A stretch of 64,000 nt of DNA, from assembly GCA_035945115.1 (NCBI GenBank), contig DASZAN010000104.1, positions 1 through 64,000 of the forward strand. The letters are read 5' to 3'. Source of the stretch: DAHUYF01 sp035945115 (GTDB lineage Bacteria; Pseudomonadota; Alphaproteobacteria; ATCC43930; CGMCC-115725). Shown piece after piece: positions 1-9,285 of this stretch (its first letter is position 1; each line of letters begins with the position of its first letter). A program made the translations under genes and the position numbers. Below the pieces are notes generated by a model, which was given only the letters and a program-made list of their open reading frames with translations, ran no database searches and was not told the origin of the DNA.

Positions 1-112
1 AATTAGCTTGTGACTACCGCCTTCTTTTCGTTTGACGCGGCATCCTTGTGTGTGCGCTACTTTGGAGACTATCAAACATCCGACTGGCGACGGCGCCGGT
101 CCACATTTGGCT

Positions 113-486
113 ATGCGCACGCTCCTTATTGTGGACGATGACGATACGATCCGCGGCACTCTCGCCGAAGGCTGGGGATGGCTGGGTATCGCGTAATCGC
201 CGTCCCAACGAGTACCGCGGCGTTGTCACAGCTAAAGAGCGATCGCCCGATCGACTTGGCCATCATCGATATCCAGATGCCGCCCGGTCATCCACACGGG
301 TTCGCCTTGGGACGGATGGCGCGCTTCAACCGGCCCAACCTGCCCTTGGTTTTCATGAGCGGCCATCCCGATCTCGCGGACGCCGATGAGCCGCCAGAGG
401 GATGCAGAGTTTTTCTTAAGCCAGTGCGGGTCCGAGAGATGCTCGAAATAATCGATGCAGCGCTCCGGGAAGAGACGGCCGGCTGA
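113..486 (+). pseudogene. CheY-like response regulator receiver, frameshifted
   Basis: A single receiver domain split between two frames. From the ATG at 113 the frame reads MRTLLIVDDDDTIRGTLAE, the acidic N-terminus of a receiver. It then loses register near position 170. The second frame, from 178, continues with the phospho-acceptor strand (AIIDIQMP), the switch Ser region (FMSG) and the conserved Lys (FLKPV), and stops at 486. The joined product would be about 125 residues with no output domain, so a stand-alone CheY/FixJ-receiver type protein. The frame change equals one missing base (or two extra). It may be a true pseudogene or a sequence error. No kinase gene is in the window. Confidence 0.7.
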
Positions 487-748
487 GTCAGGCGGAAACA
501 GATGGTCTGCGGGCGCGTTTAAGTTGCTCTATGAACACTCGCACGGCACGCTGGCGGCGTTCGCTGGTGTTGCTCAGCTGCTCTCGCTGCCCTTCTTTGC
601 TATGGGCGCGCGCAAGCAGCGAAGCCACGGGCACCGTCAATAGCCATGCCTACCTTGGCCTCATCCAACACGTGCGTTAGGCCGAGCGTCCGGCGCTCGA
701 GGCCGTTGACGGCTTCAGGGCGCTAGGCAGAAAATTGGTAGTCGGGCG
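487..748 (+). other. stretch without a convincing gene
   Basis: No complete gene is supported here. A 49-codon reading frame at 531-680 begins with a basic, then hydrophobic segment resembling a signal peptide, but it ends abruptly. The adjacent frame continues hydrophobic sequence across the same place, so this may be a decayed exported-protein gene. I cannot name it. Confidence 0.3.
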
Positions 749-913
749 ATGCGTGTCTTCCTCATGGGTCTCTTAGCGGCCGCTGTGTTTGCAATCGCGA
801 GCACATACCTGCTCCCAGCTTGGCAAAGTTCAGCCGATCGTGCGTTCGCTTCTCGGTCAAGCGTGAGCAAGAGTCATTTTGAGGGCGGCCGCTGCAGCTT
901 CTGTCACACATAG
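749..913 (+). CDS. 54-residue putative exported peptide with CxxCH
   Basis: A short reading frame starting ATG at 749 and ending TAG at 913. Residues about 3-25 are hydrophobic (signal anchor or signal peptide), followed by a Ser/Arg-rich linker. The last residues are CSFCHT, which fits the CxxCH heme-c attachment pattern but leaves no room for a cytochrome fold. It could be a truncated cytochrome, a small membrane-anchored peptide, or chance. It resembles short single-pass hypothetical proteins of alphaproteobacteria at its N-terminus; that is a recollection, not a search result. Confidence 0.35.
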   Translation: MRVFLMGLLAAAVFAIASTYLLPAWQSSADRAFASRSSVSKSHFEGGRCSFCHT

Positions 914-951
914 GATTGAGTTGCAGTTTAGAATTTGGAGCTGCGAATTGC

Positions 952-2193
952 TCAGTGACTTTGTCGCTCCATGATTCGCACCCCGTTCGCGATCCTGTCG
1001 CTTGGATGCAAGATAACGGAATCGCCCGCGGAGAGCCCTGAGACGACCTCTGCCACTCGGCTATTGCGATGACGGACCTCAATAGGGGCGACACGCGCGC
1101 GTCCTTCCCGCACGGCGAAAACAGCCCAACTGCCGCCGCTTCGGAAGAGTGCGCCGATTGGGAGGGTAAGGGCGTCATCAGCGTTCCAAACTGTGACGTG
1201 CACGACAACCCGGTAGTCGTGTCCCAATCGCGACCAGAGCTCGGCAGGATCGACGAAATCGATCGTGACATGGACGCGCTGTTCCTCGATTCCGAGGGCG
1301 GAAACCTTGAGAAATCCCGCAGGGTCCACGCGGGTCACGCGGCCACGGATAGGAGTGCCACCCCAGCCATCAATGACGACCGGCGCGCCTGCGCTGATCT
1401 GGACCGCGTCGCTGGAAAGGAGGTCAGCGACGATATCAAGGTCCAGCGGGTCGCCGACCTCGATGAGCGGCGTGCCGGCCCGGACGACAGCCTCGCTCTC
1501 CTGGACGATCTTGAGCACGCGACCCGTAACAGGCGAACGGATTTGCACGCAGCAAACTGGATCAGCGGGGAGTGTCGCCATGCTCGCAGGATCGATCAGT
1601 CGCGCTGCAAGGCTCCTGCGTACTTCTTGCCACCGTTCAACCTCCGCCTTGGCGCTTGCCAGGGCCGCTTCGTTGGTCTCGACATCAAATTTTGCCTTGT
1701 CGAGCGCCTGAGCGGAGATCACTTGAGTGCGTGAGAGAGACTGTGCTCTACCGAGTTCGGTGCGGTAATAGGCAACCGCGGCTTCGAGCCTGTGCACTTC
1801 CGACTCAGCATATTTTATTGAAGCGTCGGCGGCGGCGACCGCGGCCTGTGCTTCCTCGCGCGAGCGGACATCAATGAAACTCGGGGTCGTCGGCTGCATC
1901 AACGCGACGACTGATTCGTTCGCGGTGACGACATCACCGACATGAACGGAAACTGCATGATCTCCGGGGGGATGCGATATCCGAAGAACCTTTCCGGCGA
2001 TTGGCGCAGAGACGGTGTAGACGTGACGCACCTCCGTCTTGCCGTCGTCATCGACGGTGACCTCCATCGGACCTCTGGCAACAGTGGCGAGGTCCACCGC
2101 CACCGGCTGTGGCCATGCGAGCCAGCCGGCAGCGATCAGAACGACACCTAGGACAAGGGTCCATGCTGCTCGTTTGAGCCAGGTACTGCTCAT
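952..2193 (-). CDS. HlyD/MacA-type membrane fusion protein
   Basis: A 413-residue periplasmic adaptor, the expected partner of the ABC permease immediately upstream (3 bases apart). An N-terminal anchor lies at about residues 9-28. It is followed by a lipoyl-like half (SAPIAGKVLRI, near residue 63), a long Ala-rich coiled-coil hairpin (about 110-200), the second lipoyl half (IRSPVTGRVLKI) and beta-barrel strands to the C-terminus. Family members link an inner-membrane ABC pump to an outer-membrane channel or act as chaperone for substrate hand-over. As the last gene of a cueR-copA-ABC-permease-adaptor run it probably serves export under metal stress, but the substrate cannot be read from sequence. 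Confidence 0.85.
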   Translation of the reverse strand: MSSTWLKRAAWTLVLGVVLIAAGWLAWPQPVAVDLATVARGPMEVTVDDDGKTEVRHVYTVSAPIAGKVLRISHPPGDHAVSVHVGDVVTANESVVALMQPTTPSFIDVRSREEAQAAVAAADASIKYAESEVHRLEAAVAYYRTELGRAQSLSRTQVISAQALDKAKFDVETNEAALASAKAEVERWQEVRRSLAARLIDPASMATLPADPVCCVQIRSPVTGRVLKIVQESEAVVRAGTPLIEVGDPLDLDIVADLLSSDAVQISAGAPVVIDGWGGTPIRGRVTRVDPAGFLKVSALGIEEQRVHVTIDFVDPAELWSRLGHDYRVVVHVTVWNADDALTLPIGALFRSGGSWAVFAVREGRARVAPIEVRHRNSRVAEVVSGLSAGDSVILHPSDRIANGVRIMERQSH

Positions 2194-2196
2194 GCC

Positions 2197-4560
2197 TCAG
2201 TCCCTTGTCTTGAGAACGGTGACTAGGTCGAGCCGGGCGACACGCCAGCGCACCGCAAGGGCAGAGAGAAGCGCCGCCGCTATCACCATGCCGCTCGCTA
2301 GAGCATAGGTAAAATTATCCACCACCAGGCGCGCCCTCATGACATCGCCCTCCATCTTGGTCTTGAGCAGCCAGGCCAGGCCGTAGCCGATGCCCCATCC
2401 GGCGGGCTGCGCCAGGACCGTCAGCAGGGCGAGCTCGAGCAAGAGGATGCGCAGCACCTCGGCTTGGGTGAACCCCAGCACGCGCAAGCTGGCGAGCTCC
2501 CGTGCGCGCTCCGACAGCGAGATGCGGGCACTGTTGTAGACCACGCCAAAAGCGATGAGCGCAGCGAGGCCGGTGTAGATCGTGGCCATCGTGGTCACGA
2601 TCACCGCCATCTCCTTCCGGAAATTAACCAGCGAAAGCCGCTGCAGCGCCACGCCCGCGACGGTCGGGAGGCGTTTGATCGCATCGTAGAACTCGCCAAG
2701 CCTCGAATTGTCCAGGCTGACATTGACCGCGCTGACGGCTGGCGCCTCGCGCATCAGGCGGGCCAGCGTCCCAGCTTCCATCATGCCCTGCATGCCGAAG
2801 TAGTCCTCGACGAGCGCCGTGATCGGCAGCGCCAGCGTGCGGCGCTGCCCTTCGAGCAGGTCGATCTCGACGATGTCACCGGCCTTGGCATCGAGGAGGC
2901 CAGCGAGCCAGCGCGAGATCGCCAAGCCGCCGTCCGGAAGGACAACAGGGCGCAGGTCGATGTCGATGATCCGGCTGAGATGAGCGTCAGCCGGGCGGGC
3001 ATTCAGCATGACGCGCCGCTCGAGCGGCCCCTTGCGGATACGGACGGGCACCTCGCGATAAGGTTCGACAGCGATCACGCCGGGCAGGTGCGCCACCTGC
3101 TCGACGGCAGCCGCGTTCCGCCGTTCGACGAAGCTCACCGTGGCATCCTGGCGGTCGGCCATGAAGAACGTAACGTCGATCAGGTTCTCCATCGTGTCGC
3201 TCAGAAAGAGAGAGGCGATGAGTATGCCTGTCGACAGAGCGAGGCCTATCATCGTGAAAGCGGCGCGAAGTGGGTGCCCGGTGATATTACGCGCCATCAT
3301 CGTCAGTGGTTGCGACAGCAGGCGGCGCAACGACCACGCCACCGGCAGGACGCGGCGGAACCGCGGCGGCGCCGGCGGCTGCATCGCCACGGCGGGCGGC
3401 AGGCGCACGATGCTGCGCAGCGCGCGAAGGGCGCCGGCAAGACCGGCAGCGAGGCCGAGGGCGGCAGCAACGAGGTAGACACCAGGCGTCGCAGCAAAGA
3501 TCAGGAACGGGAAGTGGACGATGTCGCGATAGAGCTTCGTGATATAGCCGCCGAGCCAGTTGCCGGCGACGGCGCCCACGACAGTGCCGATCGCGACGAT
3601 GACGATCACCAGCTTCATGTAGTGGAGCGTGACGGCGCGGCTCGAGTAGCCCAGCGCCTTGAACAAGCCGATCTGCTCACGCTCGAGTGCCACGATTCGG
3701 GTGAGCGTCAAGTTGATGAGAAACGCGGCGACCAACAGGAAGATCGGCGGCAAGGTCTGGCTCATGTTCCGCAACATGTCCATCCCGTGGTTTATATAGG
3801 CATCCGAGAACTGGTCCCGCCGGCCATAAGCTGCCTGGCCGCCATAGCGGTCCAGCAAGCTGTCGAGGCGTTTGATGACCTCCGGTTCCGACGCGTCAGG
3901 CAGGAGCTTCAGGCTGACGGAAGAAAAAGCGCCGTCGAGGTCGTAAGCGGCGGCCAGCGCCCTTTCGGCCATCCACACAATGGCGAAACGGCGGTCATCG
4001 GGCGTGCGATCGCCCGGGCCCATCGCATAGATGAACTCGGGCGACAAAGCGGTGCCGACGATGACCAGCTCGCGCTTGCGGCCGTTCAAAATCGCTGAGA
4101 AGCGCGATCCCGGCTCGAACTGATGGGCCTTCGCAAAGCCGTCCGTCACCACGACTTCCGCCGCGCTCGTTGGCTGTGGTAGGCGCCCGCTGCGGAGGTA
4201 GAGCTGATTGAGGCGAGGCTGGCCGCCCTCGGGCAAGGAGATGAATTCCCCGGTGGCAGGCTCGGCAAAATCGGGAATGTCGAGGAGAGCAAGCTTGACG
4301 ATGCGGCCTTCCGCTGCAGCGACGCTGGGGAGCTCGGCAATGTCGGTGAGCAAGGCCTTGGGCGCACGCCGAACCGTCGCGAAAACGTCGGCGAACTGCA
4401 GCCTTTCATAGTAGGCGATGCGGGTTTCTTCCAACGACTTCAGCGAACCGACCGCCATCACCAGCGATGCGACGCCTCCCGCGATGACCAGCGCAATGGC
4501 GAGCGCCTGTGCCCACATGCGGCGGAGGTCGCGCAAGAGCTTGATGTCCAGTGTCGCCAC
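2197..4560 (-). CDS. FtsX/MacB-like ABC transporter permease
   Basis: A 787-residue inner-membrane permease with one TM helix near the N-terminus (about 15-37), a large periplasmic region, three TM helices at about 270-385, a second periplasmic region, and a second FtsX block at about 655-780. The motif RARELASLRVLG, typical of the cytoplasmic coupling helix of FtsX/LolE/MacB proteins, precedes the last TM pair. Such duplicated FtsX permeases drive mechanotransmission rather than channel transport, often extruding lipids, peptides or lipoproteins. It sits between its ATPase (4564-5271) and adaptor (952-2193) with only 3-base gaps, which implies a single transcript and a single complex. Confidence 0.88.
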   Translation of the reverse strand: MATLDIKLLRDLRRMWAQALAIALVIAGGVASLVMAVGSLKSLEETRIAYYERLQFADVFATVRRAPKALLTDIAELPSVAAAEGRIVKLALLDIPDFAEPATGEFISLPEGGQPRLNQLYLRSGRLPQPTSAAEVVVTDGFAKAHQFEPGSRFSAILNGRKRELVIVGTALSPEFIYAMGPGDRTPDDRRFAIVWMAERALAAAYDLDGAFSSVSLKLLPDASEPEVIKRLDSLLDRYGGQAAYGRRDQFSDAYINHGMDMLRNMSQTLPPIFLLVAAFLINLTLTRIVALEREQIGLFKALGYSSRAVTLHYMKLVIVIVAIGTVVGAVAGNWLGGYITKLYRDIVHFPFLIFAATPGVYLVAAALGLAAGLAGALRALRSIVRLPPAVAMQPPAPPRFRRVLPVAWSLRRLLSQPLTMMARNITGHPLRAAFTMIGLALSTGILIASLFLSDTMENLIDVTFFMADRQDATVSFVERRNAAAVEQVAHLPGVIAVEPYREVPVRIRKGPLERRVMLNARPADAHLSRIIDIDLRPVVLPDGGLAISRWLAGLLDAKAGDIVEIDLLEGQRRTLALPITALVEDYFGMQGMMEAGTLARLMREAPAVSAVNVSLDNSRLGEFYDAIKRLPTVAGVALQRLSLVNFRKEMAVIVTTMATIYTGLAALIAFGVVYNSARISLSERARELASLRVLGFTQAEVLRILLLELALLTVLAQPAGWGIGYGLAWLLKTKMEGDVMRARLVVDNFTYALASGMVIAAALLSALAVRWRVARLDLVTVLKTRD

Positions 4561-4563
4561 CGT

Positions 4564-5271
<708 letters not shown>

Positions 5272-5284
5272 GGGGACCGCCGGC

Positions 5285-7729
5285 TCACAAGTGCGCGAAT
5301 CGCAGACGAAGCGAATTCGCGATCACAGATACGGAGCTGAAGCTCATGGCTGCCGCGGCGACAATCGGGCTCAGCAACAGACCAAACGCGGGATACAGCA
5401 CACCCGCCGCGAGCGGGATCCCGAGTACGTTGTAGACGAAAGCGAGGACGAGGTTCTGCCGAATGTTCCGCATCGTCGCGCGGCTCAAGGCCCGTGCCCG
5501 GGCAATGCCGGCGAGATCGCCTTTCACCAAGGTCACGCCGGCGCTTTGCATGGCAACGTCCGTTCCCGTGCCCATGGCCACGCCAACATCGGCTTCGGCG
5601 AGCGCTGGTGCGTCGTTGACGCCGTCGCCTGCCATGGCAACGGCGCGGCCCTCGCTCCTCAGGCGGCGGACGATCGCGTTCTTTTGCTCTGGCAGGACCT
5701 CGGCCTCGATGTCGGTGATCGCTAGCTTCTTAGCTACGGCTTGTGCCGTTGTTCGGTTGTCTCCGGTCAGCATCACGATGCGCACGCCGTCGGCCCGCAG
5801 GCTCGCGAGAGCGGCGGGGGTGGTGGCTTTGATGGGGTCGGCAACCGCAATAATCCCGGCCGGACGGCCGTCCACCGCGACGAACATCGCAGTCGCCCCC
5901 TCACGGCGGAGCTCGTCGGCACGCGTCTCCAGATCCGTGTTCGTGACGCCCAGATCTTTCAGAAGCTTGGCATTGCCGACCGCCACCTTCCGCCCGCCGA
6001 TCGTGCCGGCTACCCCCTTGCCTGTGATAGACGCGAATTCGGTCACGTCCTGCACGGTCAAATTGCGCTGCTTGGCGGAAGCGACGATAGCGGCCGCGAG
6101 CGGATGCTCGCTTGACCGCTCGAGACTGGCGCCGAGCGACAGCACAGTGGCCTCGTCGAAGCCACTCGCTGGGACGACCGCGACGACCCGCGGCTTTCCT
6201 TCCGTCAAGGTCCCGGTCTTGTCGACCACCAGGGTATCGATCTTCTCGAAGCGCTCGAGTGCCTCCGCGTTCTTGATCAGCACCCCGGCGGTGGCACCCT
6301 TGCCGACGCCGACCATAATCGACATCGGCGTCGCCAAGCCCAGTGCACAGGGGCAGGCGATGATGACGACCGAGACGGCGGCGACCAGCGCATAAGCCAA
6401 CGCTGGCGGCGGGCCCCAGATCATCCAAGCAACGAATGCGACAACGGCGACAACGATGACGGCTGGAACGAACCAGGCTGAGACGATGTCGGCGAGGCGC
6501 TGGATCGGCGCACGGCTCCGCTGCGCCTCCGCCACCATGTGGACGATGCGGGCCAGCATCGTGTCGGAGCCGACTTTCTCGGCTCGCATGATGAGGCTCC
6601 CGGTGCCGTTTATGGTGCCACCGATGACTTTGGTGCCGGGTTCTTTTTCGACGGGCATCGATTCGCCAGTCACCATGGATTCGTCGACGGCGCTCTTGCC
6701 TTCGATCACGACGCCATCGACGGGCACGCTCTCACCAGGCCGGACTCGCAGCGGATCGCCAATCTGCACCTGCTCGAGCGGCACTTCCTCATCATTACCG
6801 TCGGTGCGAATGCGTCGTGCGATTTTGGGTGCAAGGTTGAGCAGCGCACGAATGGCGCTGCCCGTTTGCTCGCGCGCCCGCAGTTCCAGGAGCTGACCAA
6901 GTAGCACGAGCACGGTGATGACGGCTGCGGCCTCGTAGTAGACGGGGATTATGCCGTCCTTCCGGAGGTCTTGCGGGAAGAGGCCGGACGCAAAGGTGGC
7001 GACCAGGCTGTATAGGTAGGCCGCGCCAACACCGAGCGCGATGAGGCTGAACATATTGAGCGAGCGGTTTCGAACCGACGCCCAGCCGCGCTCGAAGAAA
7101 GGCCATCCCGCCCACAAGACAACCGGCGTGCCAAGCACGAACTGAACCCAGACAGATATCTGAGGCGGCACCAGACGGTGAAGTTCAAGATCGGGAAAAT
7201 GCGCCGCCATTTCCAAGATCACCGTCGGCACTGCCAGCGCGGCGCCAATCCAGAAGCGGCGCGTCATGTCGACCAATTCGGCGCTCGGGCCCGGCTCACC
7301 GACGCCGCTCACCGGCTCCAGCGCCATGCCGCAGATCGGACAGCTGCCGGGCTCATTCCGCCGGATCTGCGGGTGCATGGGACAAGTCCACACGACCTCC
7401 TGCCCGGCGGTCCGTGGCGGGGTGTTATGCGCAGGATGCGTCGGCGTGGGCTCCGGGACTGCCGTCGGCTGCGGCTCAGATCCGGCAAGGTAACGTTGGG
7501 GAGTAGAGACAAACCGATCCCGGCACTTCTGGCTGCAGAAGACGTAAGTCTTGCCGGCGTGCTCGACGCGGTGCTTAGCCGTGGTGGGGTCGACGGACAT
7601 GCCACAGACAGGGTCACGGGCGGCACCGATCGAAGCATCGGTTGACGTCATCTGGCCGTGTCCGCCAGTGGCATGATCGAGATGATCATGATGGTCATGA
7701 GCAAGTATGGGATTTCCTTTCAAGGGCAT
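5285..7729 (-). CDS. copA: copper-exporting P1B-type ATPase with YHS and HMBD domains
   Basis: An 814-residue heavy-metal ATPase. A His-rich leader (HDHHDHLDH) is followed by a YHS-like domain (DPVCGM at 39-44, later CSQKC) and a heavy-metal-binding domain (WTCPMHP, then CPICGM at 130-135). Next come the TM core with ion-binding CPC at 459-461, the actuator TGES at 354-357, the phosphorylation site DKTGT at 503-507 and the hinge GDGVNDAP near 700. CPC indicates Cu(I)/Ag(I) transport. I chose ATG 7729, eight bases after the cueR stop, with a G-rich ribosome site; a TTG at 7747 would add six residues. It exports cytoplasmic copper and is expected to be under CueR control. Confidence 0.93.
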   Translation of the reverse strand: MPLKGNPILAHDHHDHLDHATGGHGQMTSTDASIGAARDPVCGMSVDPTTAKHRVEHAGKTYVFCSQKCRDRFVSTPQRYLAGSEPQPTAVPEPTPTHPAHNTPPRTAGQEVVWTCPMHPQIRRNEPGSCPICGMALEPVSGVGEPGPSAELVDMTRRFWIGAALAVPTVILEMAAHFPDLELHRLVPPQISVWVQFVLGTPVVLWAGWPFFERGWASVRNRSLNMFSLIALGVGAAYLYSLVATFASGLFPQDLRKDGIIPVYYEAAAVITVLVLLGQLLELRAREQTGSAIRALLNLAPKIARRIRTDGNDEEVPLEQVQIGDPLRVRPGESVPVDGVVIEGKSAVDESMVTGESMPVEKEPGTKVIGGTINGTGSLIMRAEKVGSDTMLARIVHMVAEAQRSRAPIQRLADIVSAWFVPAVIVVAVVAFVAWMIWGPPPALAYALVAAVSVVIIACPCALGLATPMSIMVGVGKGATAGVLIKNAEALERFEKIDTLVVDKTGTLTEGKPRVVAVVPASGFDEATVLSLGASLERSSEHPLAAAIVASAKQRNLTVQDVTEFASITGKGVAGTIGGRKVAVGNAKLLKDLGVTNTDLETRADELRREGATAMFVAVDGRPAGIIAVADPIKATTPAALASLRADGVRIVMLTGDNRTTAQAVAKKLAITDIEAEVLPEQKNAIVRRLRSEGRAVAMAGDGVNDAPALAEADVGVAMGTGTDVAMQSAGVTLVKGDLAGIARARALSRATMRNIRQNLVLAFVYNVLGIPLAAGVLYPAFGLLLSPIVAAAAMSFSSVSVIANSLRLRFAHL

Positions 7730-7736
7730 CAGCGCG

Positions 7737-8141
7737 TCACCCCCCAAGCTCGTTCAGGATCGGGCACTCGGGACGATGATCGCCCTGGCACTGCTTGGCG
7801 AGCGCGGCAATCGCGTCCCGGATTGCCGTGAGCTCAGCGATCCGGCGATCCAGCTGGGCGACGTGCTTGAGCGCCAGCTTCTTAACGTCGCGGCTCGCCC
7901 GCTTGGTATTGCGGTAGAGGTCGAGAAGAGCGGCGACGTCCTTGAGCGGAAAGCCGAGGCGGCGGGCGCGATGGACGAACCGCAAGGTGTGAACATCTGA
8001 ATCGTCATACGCGCGGTACCGGTTCTCGCTGCGGGCGGCCGGCTCGATAATCCCCGCCTCTTCGTAGAAACGGATGGTCTTGGGCGGAACGCCGGAGCGG
8101 GCTGCCGCTTCGCTGATCGTCATAATCTCAGCCGTTTTCAT
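7737..8141 (-). CDS. cueR: MerR-family copper-responsive regulator
   Basis: A 134-residue MerR protein: N-terminal winged helix-turn-helix (TISEAAARSGVPPKTIRFYE), dimerisation helix, and a C-terminal metal loop with two cysteines (CQGDHRPECP), the CueR/HmrR arrangement for Cu(I)/Ag(I). The ATG at 8141 has GAGGA just upstream; a longer frame to 8216 would run through the operators and is unlikely. It precedes copA directly, so it is probably autoregulated. Members twist an over-long promoter spacer when metal binds. The two dyads at 8159-8174 and 8187-8201 are its likely sites. Confidence 0.88.
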   Translation of the reverse strand: MKTAEIMTISEAAARSGVPPKTIRFYEEAGIIEPAARSENRYRAYDDSDVHTLRFVHRARRLGFPLKDVAALLDLYRNTKRASRDVKKLALKHVAQLDRRIAELTAIRDAIAALAKQCQGDHRPECPILNELGG

Positions 8142-8158
8142 GGGATCCTCGGCACGCA

Positions 8159-8174
8159 TTCCAGGAAACTGGAA
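8159..8174. promoter_or_regulatory. candidate CueR operator, proximal dyad
   Basis: A perfect inverted repeat TTCCAG-GAAA-CTGGAA lying 17 bases upstream of the cueR start. The half-site matches the TTCC..GGAA core of MerR-type copper operators. It repeats at 8187-8201 with a 3-base spacer. Confidence 0.6.
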
Positions 8175-8186
8175 TCTATGTGGGGA

Positions 8187-8201
8187 TTCCAGCCGCTGGA
8201 A
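8187..8201. promoter_or_regulatory. candidate CueR operator, distal dyad
   Basis: A perfect inverted repeat TTCCAG-CCG-CTGGAA with the same half-sites as the dyad at 8159-8174. An odd 3-base spacer is the classic CueR/HmrR geometry, so of the two copies this is the better operator. It lies between cueR (minus) and the Spy-like gene (plus) and could serve either direction. Confidence 0.65.
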
Positions 8202-8236
8202 CGTCAATAACCTCACTCACGAAAACATCTACCGCG

Positions 8237-8250
8237 TTGATCCACGTCAA
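8237..8250. promoter_or_regulatory. FNR/FixK-like box upstream of the Spy-like gene
   Basis: TTGATCCACGTCAA fits TTGAT-N4-(A/G)TCAA with nearly perfect dyad symmetry. It is centred about 78 bases upstream of the ATG at 8322, a spacing compatible with activation at about -41.5. One of eight related boxes in the window. Confidence 0.6.
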
Positions 8251-8321
8251 AGTGTGGCGGGATCGTGCCGACTATCCTGCCAATAGCTACCGTCGGACTG
8301 ATCGTCGTGGGGACCGGGACT

Positions 8322-8954
8322 ATGGCCATGACCATAATTCGCGCTGGAGCGCTGGCCGTTGCCCTGTTAGTGACGTTACCAGCGTTCGCTCAAACGCCTC
8401 AAGAGCACGAGGCGCACCATCCGAATGCCGGCGCTGCAACTCCCCCTCCATCTGCCTCACCTTCCGATGAAGGCAATGCCGCCGGGCCCGGCGGAATGAT
8501 GGGGTCCACGGCTCAGGCACCCGGGATGATGGGTCCTGGGATGATGATGGGCGGCGACATGATGGAGGGCATGCGCCGGATGATGGGAATGATGAGCATG
8601 ATGTCAGGCATACGTCCGGGCGCCAGCCATATCGAAGGACGGCTGGCCTTTCTGAAGGCCGAGCTCAAGATCGCCGACGCGCAGGCGCCACAATGGAATG
8701 CGTTCGCCGATACCGTTCGCGACAACGCGAAATCCATGGCGGAGGCGCATCAGTCGACGATGTCGTCGGGCGCGGCAAAGACGCTCCCGGAGCGGCTGGC
8801 GTTGAAAGAGAAGGCGCTCACGGCCCATCTCGAGGCGCTCAAGAAAACGGCAAGCGCTCTCGACAAACTCTACGACACCCTCAGCGTCGATCAGAAGAAG
8901 GTCGCCGATGAGATCATCGTCGGGCCGATGGGTATGCCCATGGGGATGATGTGA
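8322..8954 (+). CDS. Met-rich Spy/CpxP-like periplasmic protein
   Basis: A 210-residue exported protein. The signal peptide ends at PAFA before QTPQ. A linker follows that is very rich in Met, Gly and Pro (GMMGPGMMMGG), then helical segments containing the LKAELKI...W..F and LTAHLEALKKTASAL patterns of Spy/LTXXQ-type chaperones, and a Met-rich C-terminus (GMPMGMM). Clustered Met can bind Cu(I). Together with divergent cueR-copA it is probably a periplasmic copper buffer or envelope chaperone. I chose ATG 8322 with GGGGA upstream; the first possible start at 8265 would lie almost on the FNR-like box. Confidence 0.75.
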   Translation: MAMTIIRAGALAVALLVTLPAFAQTPQEHEAHHPNAGAATPPPSASPSDEGNAAGPGGMMGSTAQAPGMMGPGMMMGGDMMEGMRRMMGMMSMMSGIRPGASHIEGRLAFLKAELKIADAQAPQWNAFADTVRDNAKSMAEAHQSTMSSGAAKTLPERLALKEKALTAHLEALKKTASALDKLYDTLSVDQKKVADEIIVGPMGMPMGMM

Positions 8955-8981
8955 GAGGCAATTGGACTGCGAGGTTGCCGT

Positions 8982-9257
8982 ATGCGCGAGATGGATATGG
9001 ATAACAGTCGATCGTCCGGTTCGTTCTGGACGTCGCGTGCTGGCATCGTGACACTCTGCTTCCTGGCAATCGCGGCCTTTTTCCTATTGACCGAACACAC
9101 CGCGCACGTTTTTGGCGTGTTGCCATACCTGCTTATAGCGGCATGTCCGCTGATGCATCTCTTCATGCATCACGGGCACGGTGGACACGAGGGCCACCAT
9201 CACCGCACCGATGATCGCACGACGGATCGCCGCAATAGCGAACCACAGCAACCCTGA
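8982..9257 (+). CDS. DUF2933-type His-rich small membrane protein
   Basis: A 91-residue protein with two hydrophobic segments (about 21-37 and 43-58, the latter YLLIAACPLMHLFMHH) and a His/Gly-rich cytoplasmic or periplasmic tail (HHGHGGHEGHHH). This layout is that of DUF2933 proteins, which commonly occur in copper and heavy-metal resistance clusters. It lies 27 bases after the Spy-like gene and 28 bases before the methyltransferase, so is likely in one operon. Function is unknown; a metal-binding role is inferred from the His-rich tail and context. Alternative starts exist at 8991 and 8997. Confidence 0.7.
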   Translation: MREMDMDNSRSSGSFWTSRAGIVTLCFLAIAAFFLLTEHTAHVFGVLPYLLIAACPLMHLFMHHGHGGHEGHHHRTDDRTTDRRNSEPQQP

Positions 9258-9285
9258 TTGAAACCATCGATCGGGAGGCTGCCCA

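Noticed and set aside
2464..4098. 544-codon open frame on the plus strand
   Set aside because: Antisense to the ABC permease; highly charged composition without domains.
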